A DNA stretch of 64,000 nt. Origin: GCA-2746365 sp963711255 (GTDB taxonomy: Bacteria; Pseudomonadota; Gammaproteobacteria; SZUA-229). Shown piece after piece: positions 17,376-26,453 of this stretch (positions within the stretch are counted from its first letter, which is position 1; each line of letters opens with the position of its first letter). The stretch spans positions 33,868 through 97,867 of the forward strand of contig CAVQDO010000014.1 in the NCBI GenBank assembly GCA_963711255.1, given 5' to 3'. Under the pieces are notes generated by a model, which had not been told where the DNA came from, made no database searches, and saw only the letters and a list, made by a program, of their open reading frames with translations. The position numbers and the translations under genes were made by a program.

Positions 17376-19333
17376 ACCGCCTCGGCTATGTCTGATGCAT
17401 GCATGCTTTCAAAAAAACGTATAACTTCAGCCACATCTGACGTGACCGGCATTGACGGCAAGCTGTTCAAAAATACACGGCCATACGATTTTTGTTTAAG
17501 CCGTGGGTCACCAATCATTACTACACCCGAATCATTGACATCACGGATCAGTCGGCCGACGCCCTGTTTCAACGCTATCACTGCCTGCGGCACCTGAAAT
17601 TCCATAAACGGCTGGCCGCCGTTCTGCCTGATAGCATCGATTCGCGCCTGCATGACCGGATCCCCCGGAGAAGCGAATGGCAGTTTATCGATAATGACAC
17701 AGGACAGGCTTCTACCCCTTACATCAACGCCTTCCCAGAAACTTGAGGTACCGAGCAGAATAGCATTTTCAGTCTGACGAAATTTTTCCAGCAACTGGTG
17801 TTTTGGCAAATCGCCCTGCACCAGCAATTCATAAGGCAGCATCTGTTTTAAATAATCACGTGCTTTGTACATAGCCGAGTAACTGGTAAATAAAACAAAG
17901 GCTCTGCCCTCACTGGCAGTTAATACCGGCAATGCTGCCTGCATTAATTCTTTTGTGTAGGACATATCAGACGGCTGCGGCAAATTATCCGGCAGGTACA
18001 GCAAGCTCTGTTTTTCGTAGTCAAACGGGCTTTCCCAGACACCGCTTTGATAATCCTGCAAACCGATGTTGCTGGCAAAATGATTAAACTGTTTGTTCAC
18101 CTGCAAGGTTGCCGAGGTAAATAACCAGCTGGCAGAAAAATTATTGGTATGTTGCTGAAAAATTGATGCCACATCGATCGGTGTTGCATGCAGCATAAAA
18201 CTTTTAGTGTAGGTCTCATACCACAGGATTGACTGAACAGAATCATTCTCATGCTGAGCGTCGTCAATGGTGAGAAAAGCCTTAAGCCGTACCAGGATAT
18301 TTTGTGCGCGTTCATAGCATTGTTCCAGTCCACGGCCTCGCTCAGCTGCTGTCTGCAAAACTGAAATAAGATCTTCCAGTGTTGTCGACAGGTTCTCCAG
18401 TGACTGCCGCACGGACGGCTTGTTCTGTATTTTCTGCCAGGCATCACGTACACCGCTGTCACCCAGTGCCAGGCGAAAATCGCGCGCGACCTTTTCCAGC
18501 TCTTCTGCATAATCGCGCAGCTCTGCCATATCAGAAGCATCATTCACCTGCTCGGCAATGGCATCTCGTGCCAGCGATAAAAGCTGGCGACTGCTGACAG
18601 TGTTACCAAAAAATCGAGCCGCAACATCATATAACTGGTGTGCCTCATCAATGATAAAGGCATCAGCAGCGGGCAGCAATTCGGCAAAGCCTTCGTTTTT
18701 CAGGGTCATGTCCGCCAGTAATAAATGGTGATTAATCACCACAATATCAGCAGCCTGCGCCTGTTTACGGGCATTCACGATAAAACATTTTTCCCAGTCG
18801 TCACATTCGCCACCGAGGCAATTATCAGCGGTTGATGTCACCATGGGCCAGACATATGAATCCTCAGCAATACTGCTTAATTCTGAGGTGTCACCTGACT
18901 TTGTTTGCTTGGACCACTCATCAACCTCACTCAGCAGGCTGCGAGTTTCCCGATTAATAAAACCAAGGTGAGGCGCCAGTTTAAGTCGATGTAAACAAAG
19001 ATAATTGCTTCTGCCTTTTAAAAGTGCAGAAGTTGACTGCACAGACAGAGCTTTAGTTACCCGCGGCAGGTCGGTGTGAAATAGCTGGTCCTGCAGGTGT
19101 CGCGTACCGGTTGAAATAATAACCTTCTTTTCAGAGAGCAATGCCGGCACCAGGTAGGCAAATGTTTTACCAATGCCGGTACCGGCTTCGGCGGCCAGCA
19201 CTTTTCCAGACGCGATACCCTGATCAATGGCATCACACAGCGCTAGCTGACTTTCACGTACCTGGTAACCAGATACCTGTTCACAAAAAGGGCCGCTTGG
19301 GCCTAGCAGGTCAGACGCACGTGACATAGTCAT
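17372..19333 (-). CDS. yoaA: DinG/YoaA-family ATP-dependent DNA helicase with Fe-S cluster
   Basis: XPD-like superfamily 2 helicase of 653 residues, involved in DNA repair in related bacteria. Walker A AEAGTGIGKT is at residues 48-57 and the DEAH box at 229-232. Between them four cysteines (C113, C172, C177, C183) match the iron-sulfur cluster domain. The C-terminal motif VGRLIRDVNDSGVV is motif VI. Length and layout fit YoaA more than DinG. It is followed by tsaB with a 4-nt overlap. Confidence 0.9.
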   Translation of the reverse strand: MTMSRASDLLGPSGPFCEQVSGYQVRESQLALCDAIDQGIASGKVLAAEAGTGIGKTFAYLVPALLSEKKVIISTGTRHLQDQLFHTDLPRVTKALSVQSTSALLKGRSNYLCLHRLKLAPHLGFINRETRSLLSEVDEWSKQTKSGDTSELSSIAEDSYVWPMVTSTADNCLGGECDDWEKCFIVNARKQAQAADIVVINHHLLLADMTLKNEGFAELLPAADAFIIDEAHQLYDVAARFFGNTVSSRQLLSLARDAIAEQVNDASDMAELRDYAEELEKVARDFRLALGDSGVRDAWQKIQNKPSVRQSLENLSTTLEDLISVLQTAAERGRGLEQCYERAQNILVRLKAFLTIDDAQHENDSVQSILWYETYTKSFMLHATPIDVASIFQQHTNNFSASWLFTSATLQVNKQFNHFASNIGLQDYQSGVWESPFDYEKQSLLYLPDNLPQPSDMSYTKELMQAALPVLTASEGRAFVLFTSYSAMYKARDYLKQMLPYELLVQGDLPKHQLLEKFRQTENAILLGTSSFWEGVDVRGRSLSCVIIDKLPFASPGDPVMQARIDAIRQNGGQPFMEFQVPQAVIALKQGVGRLIRDVNDSGVVMIGDPRLKQKSYGRVFLNSLPSMPVTSDVAEVIRFFESMHASDIAEAV

Positions 19334-19356
19334 TTAATAATTCAGTTTGGTTATGA

Positions 19357-19839
19357 TTAAAAAGCTTTCAATGATTCAATTTTCTGGTTTGCCCGATTGT
19401 AAGCCTCTTCATCAACCAGTAATTTGCTCGCATCACGAATAAATTGCCAGTTCAGTAACTGTAATTCGGGGTCTGAATAAGCCAGACTATTGCTCCGTTT
19501 TGCCATTTGCACTGATCGTTTCGCTGCGCCCACCTGCAGTGACAACCAGGATAAGCGACTCCATGCCGGTGCATATTGCGGTTTGATTCGAAGAATTCGT
19601 TCCAGTTTATCGGTTGCAGCATCGTAAGCATCCAGTTCAATATGCCCGTCTACTTCCCTGAGCAATACATTAATGCTTTCAAACTCTGCAGAACGGTTTA
19701 GCCGCCAGGCATCGAATTTATGACTGCCGGCTTCACTACTGTCGATATTATCATCAACGGTTTGCGTTTGAGTCGAAGCACAGGAAATCATCAAAAATGT
19801 CACGGCAACAACAAAATAACTGCGTAAAAAAGCGTACAT
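19357..19839 (-). CDS. Small TPR-like lipoprotein, unknown role
   Basis: Protein of 160 residues with a lipoprotein signal (cleavage before C20 in MISCAST). A TPR-like pair follows (LDAYDAATDKLERILRIKPQYAPAW, then a second helix pair). It lies 12 nt after PBP1b on the same strand, so it is probably cotranscribed and may act in the envelope. It is not LpoB, which is encoded at 49987. Function is not known to me. Confidence 0.7.
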   Translation of the reverse strand: MYAFLRSYFVVAVTFLMISCASTQTQTVDDNIDSSEAGSHKFDAWRLNRSAEFESINVLLREVDGHIELDAYDAATDKLERILRIKPQYAPAWSRLSWLSLQVGAAKRSVQMAKRSNSLAYSDPELQLLNWQFIRDASKLLVDEEAYNRANQKIESLKAF

Positions 19840-19851
19840 ACACTATCGCGT

Positions 19852-22221
19852 TTAATTAAATAAGTTAAAGAACCAGTTAGTACTGCCGTCTGTTTCACAG
19901 TCACTAGTCTGTGCAGGCTGAGAACCGATTATGAAAGGCAATTCTACCGCATTTTCGCAACTTTTCTCGGTAAGCAGGCCATTATTTCCATCTATCCAGT
20001 ATTTTGTTATCGATGACATCTGCGGCACATGGTAGGGCTGGTAGGCGACTTTACCTAATAACCTCTGCCAGATCTTCATCGCGCCCGAAGATCCTGTCAA
20101 ACCCGTTGGGCTATTATCATCAAAACCGGTCCAGACAACAGCAACTATATCCCTGGAAAAACCGGCAAACCAGCTATCGCGCAGATCATCAGATGTCCCC
20201 GTTTTCCCTGCCACCTGTATCTCCAGCCCTTTTGACAGGCGTTTTGCAGTGCCGTATCGGGTTACATCGATTAGCGCCGAGTTAATTAAAGCAACGGCCT
20301 CAGGCTTTACCTGGTTATCGACATCCAGTGAATATCGTTCCAGTGGTTCAAGGTTTTTATCCAGTACTGCAAAAACACTGCGTATCGGGCTGTGAAATCC
20401 GTTAGCAGAAAACGTTTGATAAATCGAAGCTACTTCCATTGGCGACATGGAAACAGCGCCCAGTGCCAGCGAGGGATAGGGTTTTACTGGTTGTTTATTA
20501 CCAAGTGCCTTTATCGTAGCAACAACATTATCAAGCCCGATATCCAGCGCCGTTCGTGCTGCAGGTATATTGTAAGATTTAAGTAAAGATTCATACAGTG
20601 TCACATTGCCGTGATATTCTTTATCGTAATTTTGCGGCTGCCATGGCGACTGGCCTGGCTGCTGTAAAGTCATTTCAGAATCATCCAGCAGCGTTGCCAG
20701 TGTATATCGCGACTCATCTTCAAGCGCTGCCAGGTAAACAACCGGCTTTATCAGCGAGCCAATTTGTCTGCTAGCATTCAAGGCACGATTAAAGCCCTTA
20801 TAGCTAGGATTTCTATCGCCAACCAGCGCTAATAAATCACCATTTGATGGCGAAACGACCACAGCCGCTGCCTGTAAGTCACTGTCTTTTGATAATGTTG
20901 GCAACACATTTTTTACTGCCTGCTCGGCATTAAACTGAATATAAGGATCCAGCGTAGTAAATACCCGCAGACCTTCAGAATGCAGGTCTTCAGGCCGGTA
21001 ATCCTGATGCAACTGGTGCTTGACTGCATCAATGAAAGCCGGATATAAGCCTGACCGCGCCTGTTGAACCGTAGCAACGGGTCTGGCCGATAATTTCTCC
21101 TGCTGACGAGCAGTTATTAACTCAACCTGTTGCATGCTAGTAAGTACAATATTACGCCGGGCTTCAGCATGTTCAGGATTTCTTACTGGGTTGTAATACG
21201 ACGCTCCTTTCACCATGCCAACCAGAATCGCCATCTGATCAATTGAAAGTTCATTCAGTGACTTGCCAAAATAAAATTCACTGGCCAGCCCAAAACCATG
21301 AATTGCACGACGACCATCCTGGCCTAAATAGATTTCATTAATATAAGTTTCCAGTATCAGGCTTTTATCATAATGAAGCTCAAGCAATAATGACATGAAT
21401 GCTTCATTAATTTTCCTGGTCAGCTTTTTCTCCTGGTTTAAAAAAAGGTTTTTGACCAGTTGCTGGGTTAACGTACTGCCACCCTGGACCGTCTTTCCTG
21501 AATAAATATTGACGAGTAACGCTCTTGCAATAGAAAGCGGATCTACTCCCCAATGTGTGAAATAACGCCTGTCTTCTATCAGTAACAGCATTTTTACAAA
21601 CATATCCGGTACATCGTCCAGTTTAAGCAATACCCTGTCCTGTGAATGCGCAGGAAAAATACCGGTGAGATAACCCGCGTCGAAGCGCACAAGGTCAGCT
21701 TTTTCATTGCTATAGATGTTGACCAGATCTGAGACCTTGTTATCATTTATTACGACACGTACCGTATGAACAGGCTCAAGCCCATCCCAGAATACAAAAT
21801 CCCTGGTCTTGATTTCAAAAATATTTTCGTAGTGACGATATTGAGCTTCCAGCTGGGGAAGCTGATCGACTTTTTTATAATTCAGGTAATCCAGTTCAAA
21901 CTTTAACTGCTGTTTTGAAATTGACTTGCCAACATAGAGTTCAAGTGGACGTGCATACACATGTGCCGGCAATTGCCAGATACTACCTTCAAAACGCTGT
22001 GTAATTTGCTGGTCAAGTACAACGATATAGACAATAAAGGACAAAGCAGATACTAGCAGCAGCGGATAAACTACTGCGCCTTTTAATAGCCTTTTATGCC
22101 ACGCCGGTTTTTTAGGCGAAGTTTTCCTTTGTCTACTCGTCTTTTTTTTAACAGTAGCTTTTTTAGCTTTCCGCGTTCTGGATATTTTTGGTTTTGTCGA
22201 TTTCGAATTTTGGGGAGGCAT
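19852..22221 (-). CDS. mrcB: Penicillin-binding protein 1B (bifunctional glycosyltransferase/transpeptidase)
   Basis: Polymerises and cross-links peptidoglycan (789 residues). It has a basic cytoplasmic N-terminus, one membrane helix at about 50-69, and a UB2H-like region. The GT51 domain has catalytic E216 in IEDRRYFTHWG and the motif GGSTLTQQLVKN. The transpeptidase domain has S489-x-x-K492, SYN (549-551) and KTGTS (673-677). UB2H domains bind the activator LpoB, and an LpoB-type gene is at 49987. A terminator precedes it on the upstream side. Confidence 0.95.
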   Translation of the reverse strand: MPPQNSKSTKPKISRTRKAKKATVKKKTSRQRKTSPKKPAWHKRLLKGAVVYPLLLVSALSFIVYIVVLDQQITQRFEGSIWQLPAHVYARPLELYVGKSISKQQLKFELDYLNYKKVDQLPQLEAQYRHYENIFEIKTRDFVFWDGLEPVHTVRVVINDNKVSDLVNIYSNEKADLVRFDAGYLTGIFPAHSQDRVLLKLDDVPDMFVKMLLLIEDRRYFTHWGVDPLSIARALLVNIYSGKTVQGGSTLTQQLVKNLFLNQEKKLTRKINEAFMSLLLELHYDKSLILETYINEIYLGQDGRRAIHGFGLASEFYFGKSLNELSIDQMAILVGMVKGASYYNPVRNPEHAEARRNIVLTSMQQVELITARQQEKLSARPVATVQQARSGLYPAFIDAVKHQLHQDYRPEDLHSEGLRVFTTLDPYIQFNAEQAVKNVLPTLSKDSDLQAAAVVVSPSNGDLLALVGDRNPSYKGFNRALNASRQIGSLIKPVVYLAALEDESRYTLATLLDDSEMTLQQPGQSPWQPQNYDKEYHGNVTLYESLLKSYNIPAARTALDIGLDNVVATIKALGNKQPVKPYPSLALGAVSMSPMEVASIYQTFSANGFHSPIRSVFAVLDKNLEPLERYSLDVDNQVKPEAVALINSALIDVTRYGTAKRLSKGLEIQVAGKTGTSDDLRDSWFAGFSRDIVAVVWTGFDDNSPTGLTGSSGAMKIWQRLLGKVAYQPYHVPQMSSITKYWIDGNNGLLTEKSCENAVELPFIIGSQPAQTSDCETDGSTNWFFNLFN

Positions 22222-22300
22222 TAATTCACAGATTCATCCACTTAAGATACGGAAATTATACTGTGTTACACAGACTTTATTCATTATATTTATGCACAAA

Positions 22301-22332
22301 AAAAAGCAGAATGAAATATCATTCTGCTTTTT
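22301..22332. terminator. Rho-independent terminator after the Sel1-repeat gene
   Basis: The perfect stem AAAAAGCAGAATGA / TCATTCTGCTTTTT (14 bp, 4-nt loop) has a long A run at 22298-22305, which is a U-tract on the minus strand. It ends the minus-strand Sel1 gene and separates it from mrcB. Confidence 0.85.
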
Positions 22333-22387
22333 AAGATTATGTAAGCTACTGTTAAATATGCTTTAAAGCAATTCTATTCAAACCTGG

Positions 22388-23318
22388 TTATTTGCAGGTT
22401 GATAAAAACCTTGCTGACTTACCACTGCATGGGTCAGACTCAAATTGCGTTTTACGAGTCTTCTGATCTTCTTCACGTTTTTTCAGCAAAGCCTGTTTCT
22501 GAGCTTCACGTCTTTTTTCTTCTGCTTCTCTTTGTGCAAGAACCTTCGCTTTTCTAGCTTCTTCCTCTGCCGCTAACTTTTCTGCTCTGGCTTTTTCCTG
22601 ATATTCAGCACTGTTTTGTCTGCGCATTTCCTCAGCACGTGCTTTTGCTTCAGCTTCTTTCTGCGCCTGTAGTTTACGTTGCTTTTCCAGCTTAGCCTGT
22701 CTTTCGCGTTCCTGTTTAGCTTTTAATTCAGCCTGTTTCTTTTCATTAGCCCTGCGCTTTGCCAGTGCCTGCCGCTGCTTTTCTTCACGTACAAAAACCA
22801 TTTCACTTTCAGCTGCTGTGACACCAAGCAGGGCTGCCTTACTCAACCAGCTGATAGCTGTATTATGATTCTTTTTGACACCTACGCCATAGGCATGCAT
22901 TCTGCCCATATAATACTGCGCCTGTGCATTGCCATCAGTTGCTTTTGCTTTTAAGCTTTCCACATTAGCCTTATTCGCTTCTGTGACACCATTCTTTTCC
23001 AGGTCCCAGTAGAGCAATTTGAATCCTGCTGTTTCATGGCCCTGGTTTGCTGACTTTGGTAATCCAGCTGGTGGCTTCTTTCATATTCTTTGTTACGCCA
23101 AAGCCGGTTTCATACATTTCGCCGACTTTAAACTCTGCCTCAGCATTTCCTTTTTTGGCCAGCTTCATCTGAAAATCAAACAAACCATCTGCCTGAGCAA
23201 TCACAGGTACAAAAAGAGTAAAAACAAATAGCAGAAATATAACAGCACCTGTACTGAAGGCTTTGCCGTCGGTACAGGTGCTTAATGCTGTATTACTGTT
23301 TATCTTATTCATTGTCAT
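22388..23318 (-). pseudogene. Sel1-repeat periplasmic protein, split by a single-base insertion
   Basis: Two open frames (23318-23034 and 23017-22388) form one gene. Removing one base around 23053 joins SWITK to AANQGHETAGFKLLYW, restoring a normal Sel1 repeat and a 309-residue product. The N-terminus has a signal peptide ending near AQAD. Sel1 repeats follow (FKVGEMYETGFGVTKN; YYMGRMHAYGVGVKKN). Then comes a long highly charged K/E/R/A helix of about 110 residues, and a C-terminus with two cysteines (PCSGKS, LSTCK). It may be a real frameshift or a sequence error. Function is unknown, with protein interaction likely. Confidence 0.8.
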
Positions 23319-23363
23319 AATTTATAAAATATTCATACAGTAGAAATTGATAACATTGTTTCC

Positions 23364-23383
23364 ATGTATTCTATTTTAAAACC
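23364..23383 (-). promoter_or_regulatory. Copy 1 of a 20-mer shared with the region upstream of the SCP2 gene
   Basis: ATGTATTCTATTTTAAAACC on the plus strand differs by one base from 58159-58178. It lies 46 nt upstream of the Sel1-repeat gene. It overlaps the last base of the porin stop codon. Its role as an operator or activator site is inferred only from recurrence and position. Confidence 0.35.
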
Positions 23384-24630
23384 TAGAAGATCACATCCAG
23401 TGCAACACTCATGATACCCACATCATTTTGTGGGCCCATCTGTGAAAAGTTTGTATTAAATAAACCGTAGTTGAAACCCTGGTTGGCAGCTGCCAGTTCA
23501 GCAGGATCAGTTTCTACATCAATCATCTGGTACTCAACTTTCAAAGCAGCACTATCATTAACTTCATAACGCAGCCCAGCAGTAATTGAGGTTTGAACAG
23601 GAACCGGGAAATTAACACTAAATCCAATGGCAGGATTACCGGTTGGACCGACAACAGTTGCCGCACCATTACCTGGCAGACCTACTGTAGATGCTTCACC
23701 TTCAATCGAGGCAAAGGTAATATGTGGTAGCCATTTACCAAAACGATAACCCAGTGTTGCATAATAAGACTCGGTATCACCAAATGCCTGGGACAATGTA
23801 TCGGATGTCGTACGTTTTTGCCATTCGGCATAAACAACCACATTGGCCATATCCACGTTAAAACCGGTAGCCATTACGTTACAGTCGCCCTGACTGCCGC
23901 CTAAATTAACCGTTACATCACCAAGTAATGTATCAGGTACGGTGAACGGTTGACCGGTGACTTTCACATCACACCTGAAATTGCTGGCATGAGCCGTGTA
24001 ACCACGGCCTGAGTATTTAATATCTATACCGTAAATATTTTCGGCCTCGAAATAGGCACCATTACCATTGGGAATATCATCACGATTAGAACCCAGGTAA
24101 GGCTGTAATGACAATGTGCCCGGACCAACCGAGAACTGAAGCAATAACTCAATACCATTTACTGTGTTCAGTGGATTGTTAAGCAGGTACACTTCCTGCG
24201 GTGGACGTATCCATGGGTAGGCATAGCCAACTTCTACATAATCATTTACCAGGTAAACAGGTTGTTTGATTTTACCAACATGGATGCTCGCTACATCATG
24301 AAGCTCATAGTCAATATAGGCCCATTCGATAATTGCGTTAAAGTTATTCTTATCGCCTCGACCCAGGATTTGAGCGACGACTGACATATCATCTGAGACA
24401 TCAGAGCTTATTTGCAGACCAAAGCGAGTATCTCTCTCAAATGTTAAGTCTTCTGTAATACCTCGATCGCCCAGGCCGCCAATATAAATATTACCTTTGT
24501 CAGCGTCATCTATATCTACAATCTTTGCTGCACCTGCGGTCATAAAGCCATCAAACTGGATTGCCTGCACTGTGCTACTAGCTAAAACGGATAAAACGGC
24601 AGTAGCGACTAAGTTAAACTGTTTTTTCAT
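23383..24630 (-). CDS. Outer-membrane porin
   Basis: Protein of 415 residues with a signal peptide ending at VQAIQFDG. Alternating beta-strand sequence runs throughout, and a C-terminal phenylalanine (VALDVIF) is recognised by the BAM machinery. Segments such as DTRFGLQISSDVSDDMSVVAQILG, KIKQPVYLVNDYVEVGYAYPWIRPP and ITAGLRYEVNDSAALKVEYQ are typical of gram-negative porins. Specificity cannot be told. It is transcribed alone from a recognisable promoter at 24663-24690. Confidence 0.85.
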   Translation of the reverse strand: MKKQFNLVATAVLSVLASSTVQAIQFDGFMTAGAAKIVDIDDADKGNIYIGGLGDRGITEDLTFERDTRFGLQISSDVSDDMSVVAQILGRGDKNNFNAIIEWAYIDYELHDVASIHVGKIKQPVYLVNDYVEVGYAYPWIRPPQEVYLLNNPLNTVNGIELLLQFSVGPGTLSLQPYLGSNRDDIPNGNGAYFEAENIYGIDIKYSGRGYTAHASNFRCDVKVTGQPFTVPDTLLGDVTVNLGGSQGDCNVMATGFNVDMANVVVYAEWQKRTTSDTLSQAFGDTESYYATLGYRFGKWLPHITFASIEGEASTVGLPGNGAATVVGPTGNPAIGFSVNFPVPVQTSITAGLRYEVNDSAALKVEYQMIDVETDPAELAAANQGFNYGLFNTNFSQMGPQNDVGIMSVALDVIF

Positions 24631-24662
24631 CTGAGGAACTCCCCTGTTTTCATTATTATATT

Positions 24663-24690
24663 TTTATAGACCAATAAAAGTGCTTGGCAA
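24663..24690 (-). promoter_or_regulatory. Promoter of the porin gene, overlapped by an inverted repeat
   Basis: On the minus strand TTGCCA (24685-24690), 16 nt, TATAAA (24663-24668). An inverted repeat TGCTTG-G-CAAGCA at 24681-24693 covers the -35 box and is a candidate operator. An SD-like GGGGAG lies 8 nt before the porin ATG. Confidence 0.5.
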
Positions 24691-24846
24691 GCAAACACTG
24701 ACAAAATGACAAAGTTTTGTTTACATTTATTGACAAACCAGCGCTATCAATTTGAAAATCTTATTGATTCATTTACGGTAATTTGCAGAGAAAACCATCT
24801 TCAACACAAATAACTATAGACAATAAATGGTAATAATGGAGGAATT

Positions 24847-24885
24847 ATGAAAATTTTATTTAGACTGGATTTGAATACGATTTAA
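24847..24885 (+). other. 12-codon mini-ORF with strong ribosome-binding site
   Basis: GGAGGA at 24838-24843 is spaced 3 nt from the ATG. The peptide is MKILFRLDLNTI. It is too short to judge by composition. It could be a leader peptide, the start of a decayed gene, or chance. Confidence 0.25.
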
Positions 24886-24944
24886 GCCAGATACAATGCA
24901 CATGAAAATCCATGAGCGGGACACTTAACTATCAAGACTAGCAG

Positions 24945-24972
24945 ATGGTTCAGCTATAAATATCTGAGCCAT
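24945..24972 (+). terminator. Possible plus-strand terminator
   Basis: ATGGTTCAG pairs with CTGAGCCAT (one G-U pair, 10-nt loop), followed by TTTAAT. No annotated plus-strand gene precedes it except the mini-ORF at 24847. Confidence 0.35.
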
Positions 24973-25011
24973 TTTAATAAACCTGCAAATGTTCGCAATT
25001 AGTTGCGGCCA

Positions 25012-26430
25012 TTAGTTATGATTATTAGTTTTTTTACCCGTATTTCTCTTCTTTGAGTTGTCTTTATAAGGATTACTATCGCTTATCTTAAATTCTATTT
25101 TAATCGGCGTACCCACTGAATTGAGTTCTTTTCTGAAAAAGTTGGTTAAATAACGCTTATACACGGAAGGTACTTTCGTTATCTGATTGCCATGGATAAT
25201 AATCCTGGGCGGATTCATGCCGCCCTGGTGAGCAAAGCGCAACTTGATTCTGCGGCCGTTAATTAACGGTGGCTGATGTGACTGCACCGCTTTTTCCAGC
25301 AGGCGAGTAAGATCGGAAGTTGAATACTTTTGAATAGCTGAAGCATAGGCACGATCAATTGCACCATAGAGTTTGCCTACGCTAGAGCCATGTAGCGCTG
25401 AAATAAAAAATGTTTCAGCAAAGCGAACGAATGGTAATTGCTTATCCAGGCCCTTGTGTATTAGCTGTTTTTGATAATCGTCCATGCCATCCCATTTATT
25501 GATGGTAAGTACTAATGCGCGCCCTGCTTCAAGAACATAGCCAATCAAATGCAAATCCTGGTCAGCAATTTCCGTCCTGGCATCAATCATCATAATAACA
25601 ACGTTGGCACGTTCGATTGCCTGCATTGATTTGATGATGCTGAATTTTTCTATCGCTTCATGAACCGAACGTTTGCGACGAATACCTGCAGTATCAATAA
25701 AGGTATATTTTTTACCATCCCGTTCGAACGGGATAAAAACACTATCGCGGGTTGTGCCTGGCATATCATACACAACTACCCGCTCCTCGCCGAGGAAACG
25801 ATTCACAAGTGTAGACTTGCCAACATTTGGACGGCCAATAATGGCAACTTTTATACTTTCATCAACAGGCTCACCATCATCAAGGTTATCCGACTCGTCA
25901 GCTTCAATGCCGGGCGGCTGTATATTCAAGTCGCTAAGTACACTCGACATCATTGACTGAATGCCGCGATTCTGCGAAGCAGCAATTGACTCAGGTTCAC
26001 CAAGCCCCAGCGAAAAGAAATCACTGGCAACGGTGCGTGCATCCAGGCCATCGGTTTTATTAACCACAAGTTTGACCAGTTTGCCGGTACGCCTTAAAGA
26101 TTCGGCGATCACTTCATCCGCAGGCGTTAAACCATCACGCGCATCAACCATAAAGAGAATGATATCGCTTTCATCAACAGCCAGCCTGGTCTGTTTTTCC
26201 ATGTGTGAATCGAGTTCTTCAGTCTCTCCGCTTAAACCACCGGTATCGATGATAATTAACTCAGCGCCATTAAACTCGAATCGTCCATACTGACGATCAC
26301 GGGTAAGCCCGGGGTAATCGGCTACCAGTGCATCCCGTGACTTCGTTAGCACATTAAATAATGTTGATTTACCGACGTTGGGGCGTCCTACCAGTGCGAC
26401 GACAACTTCAGGTTTAATTATCTCTGACAT
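25012..26430 (-). CDS. der: Ribosome-assembly GTPase Der (EngA)
   Basis: Double-GTPase protein of 472 residues needed for 50S subunit maturation. The first G domain has GRPNVGKSTLFN near residue 16 and NKTDG. The second has GRPNVGKSTLVN near residue 200, DTAGIRRK and NKWDGM. The C-terminal KH-like domain starts around residue 365 and ends in a basic tail rich in K and N. It is the last gene of the rlmN-to-der row, 23 nt after bamB. Confidence 0.97.
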   Translation of the reverse strand: MSEIIKPEVVVALVGRPNVGKSTLFNVLTKSRDALVADYPGLTRDRQYGRFEFNGAELIIIDTGGLSGETEELDSHMEKQTRLAVDESDIILFMVDARDGLTPADEVIAESLRRTGKLVKLVVNKTDGLDARTVASDFFSLGLGEPESIAASQNRGIQSMMSSVLSDLNIQPPGIEADESDNLDDGEPVDESIKVAIIGRPNVGKSTLVNRFLGEERVVVYDMPGTTRDSVFIPFERDGKKYTFIDTAGIRRKRSVHEAIEKFSIIKSMQAIERANVVIMMIDARTEIADQDLHLIGYVLEAGRALVLTINKWDGMDDYQKQLIHKGLDKQLPFVRFAETFFISALHGSSVGKLYGAIDRAYASAIQKYSTSDLTRLLEKAVQSHQPPLINGRRIKLRFAHQGGMNPPRIIIHGNQITKVPSVYKRYLTNFFRKELNSVGTPIKIEFKISDSNPYKDNSKKRNTGKKTNNHN

Positions 26431-26453
26431 AATATATTAGTCTGGCTATGGTG

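Larger units (their letters stand above)
24691..25011. other. Intergenic region upstream of the porin, after der
   Basis: About 320 bp with no conventional gene. It contains the direct repeat TGACAAA near 24698-24716, and a 12-codon mini-ORF (24847-24885, plus strand) with a strong GGAGGA Shine-Dalgarno. A plus-strand stem-loop follows at 24945-24972. Together these could be a small transcript on the plus strand or the remnant of a lost gene. Confidence 0.4.

Noticed and set aside
25673..25960. Plus-strand ORFs across der
   Set aside because: They are antisense shadows of the two GTPase domains.
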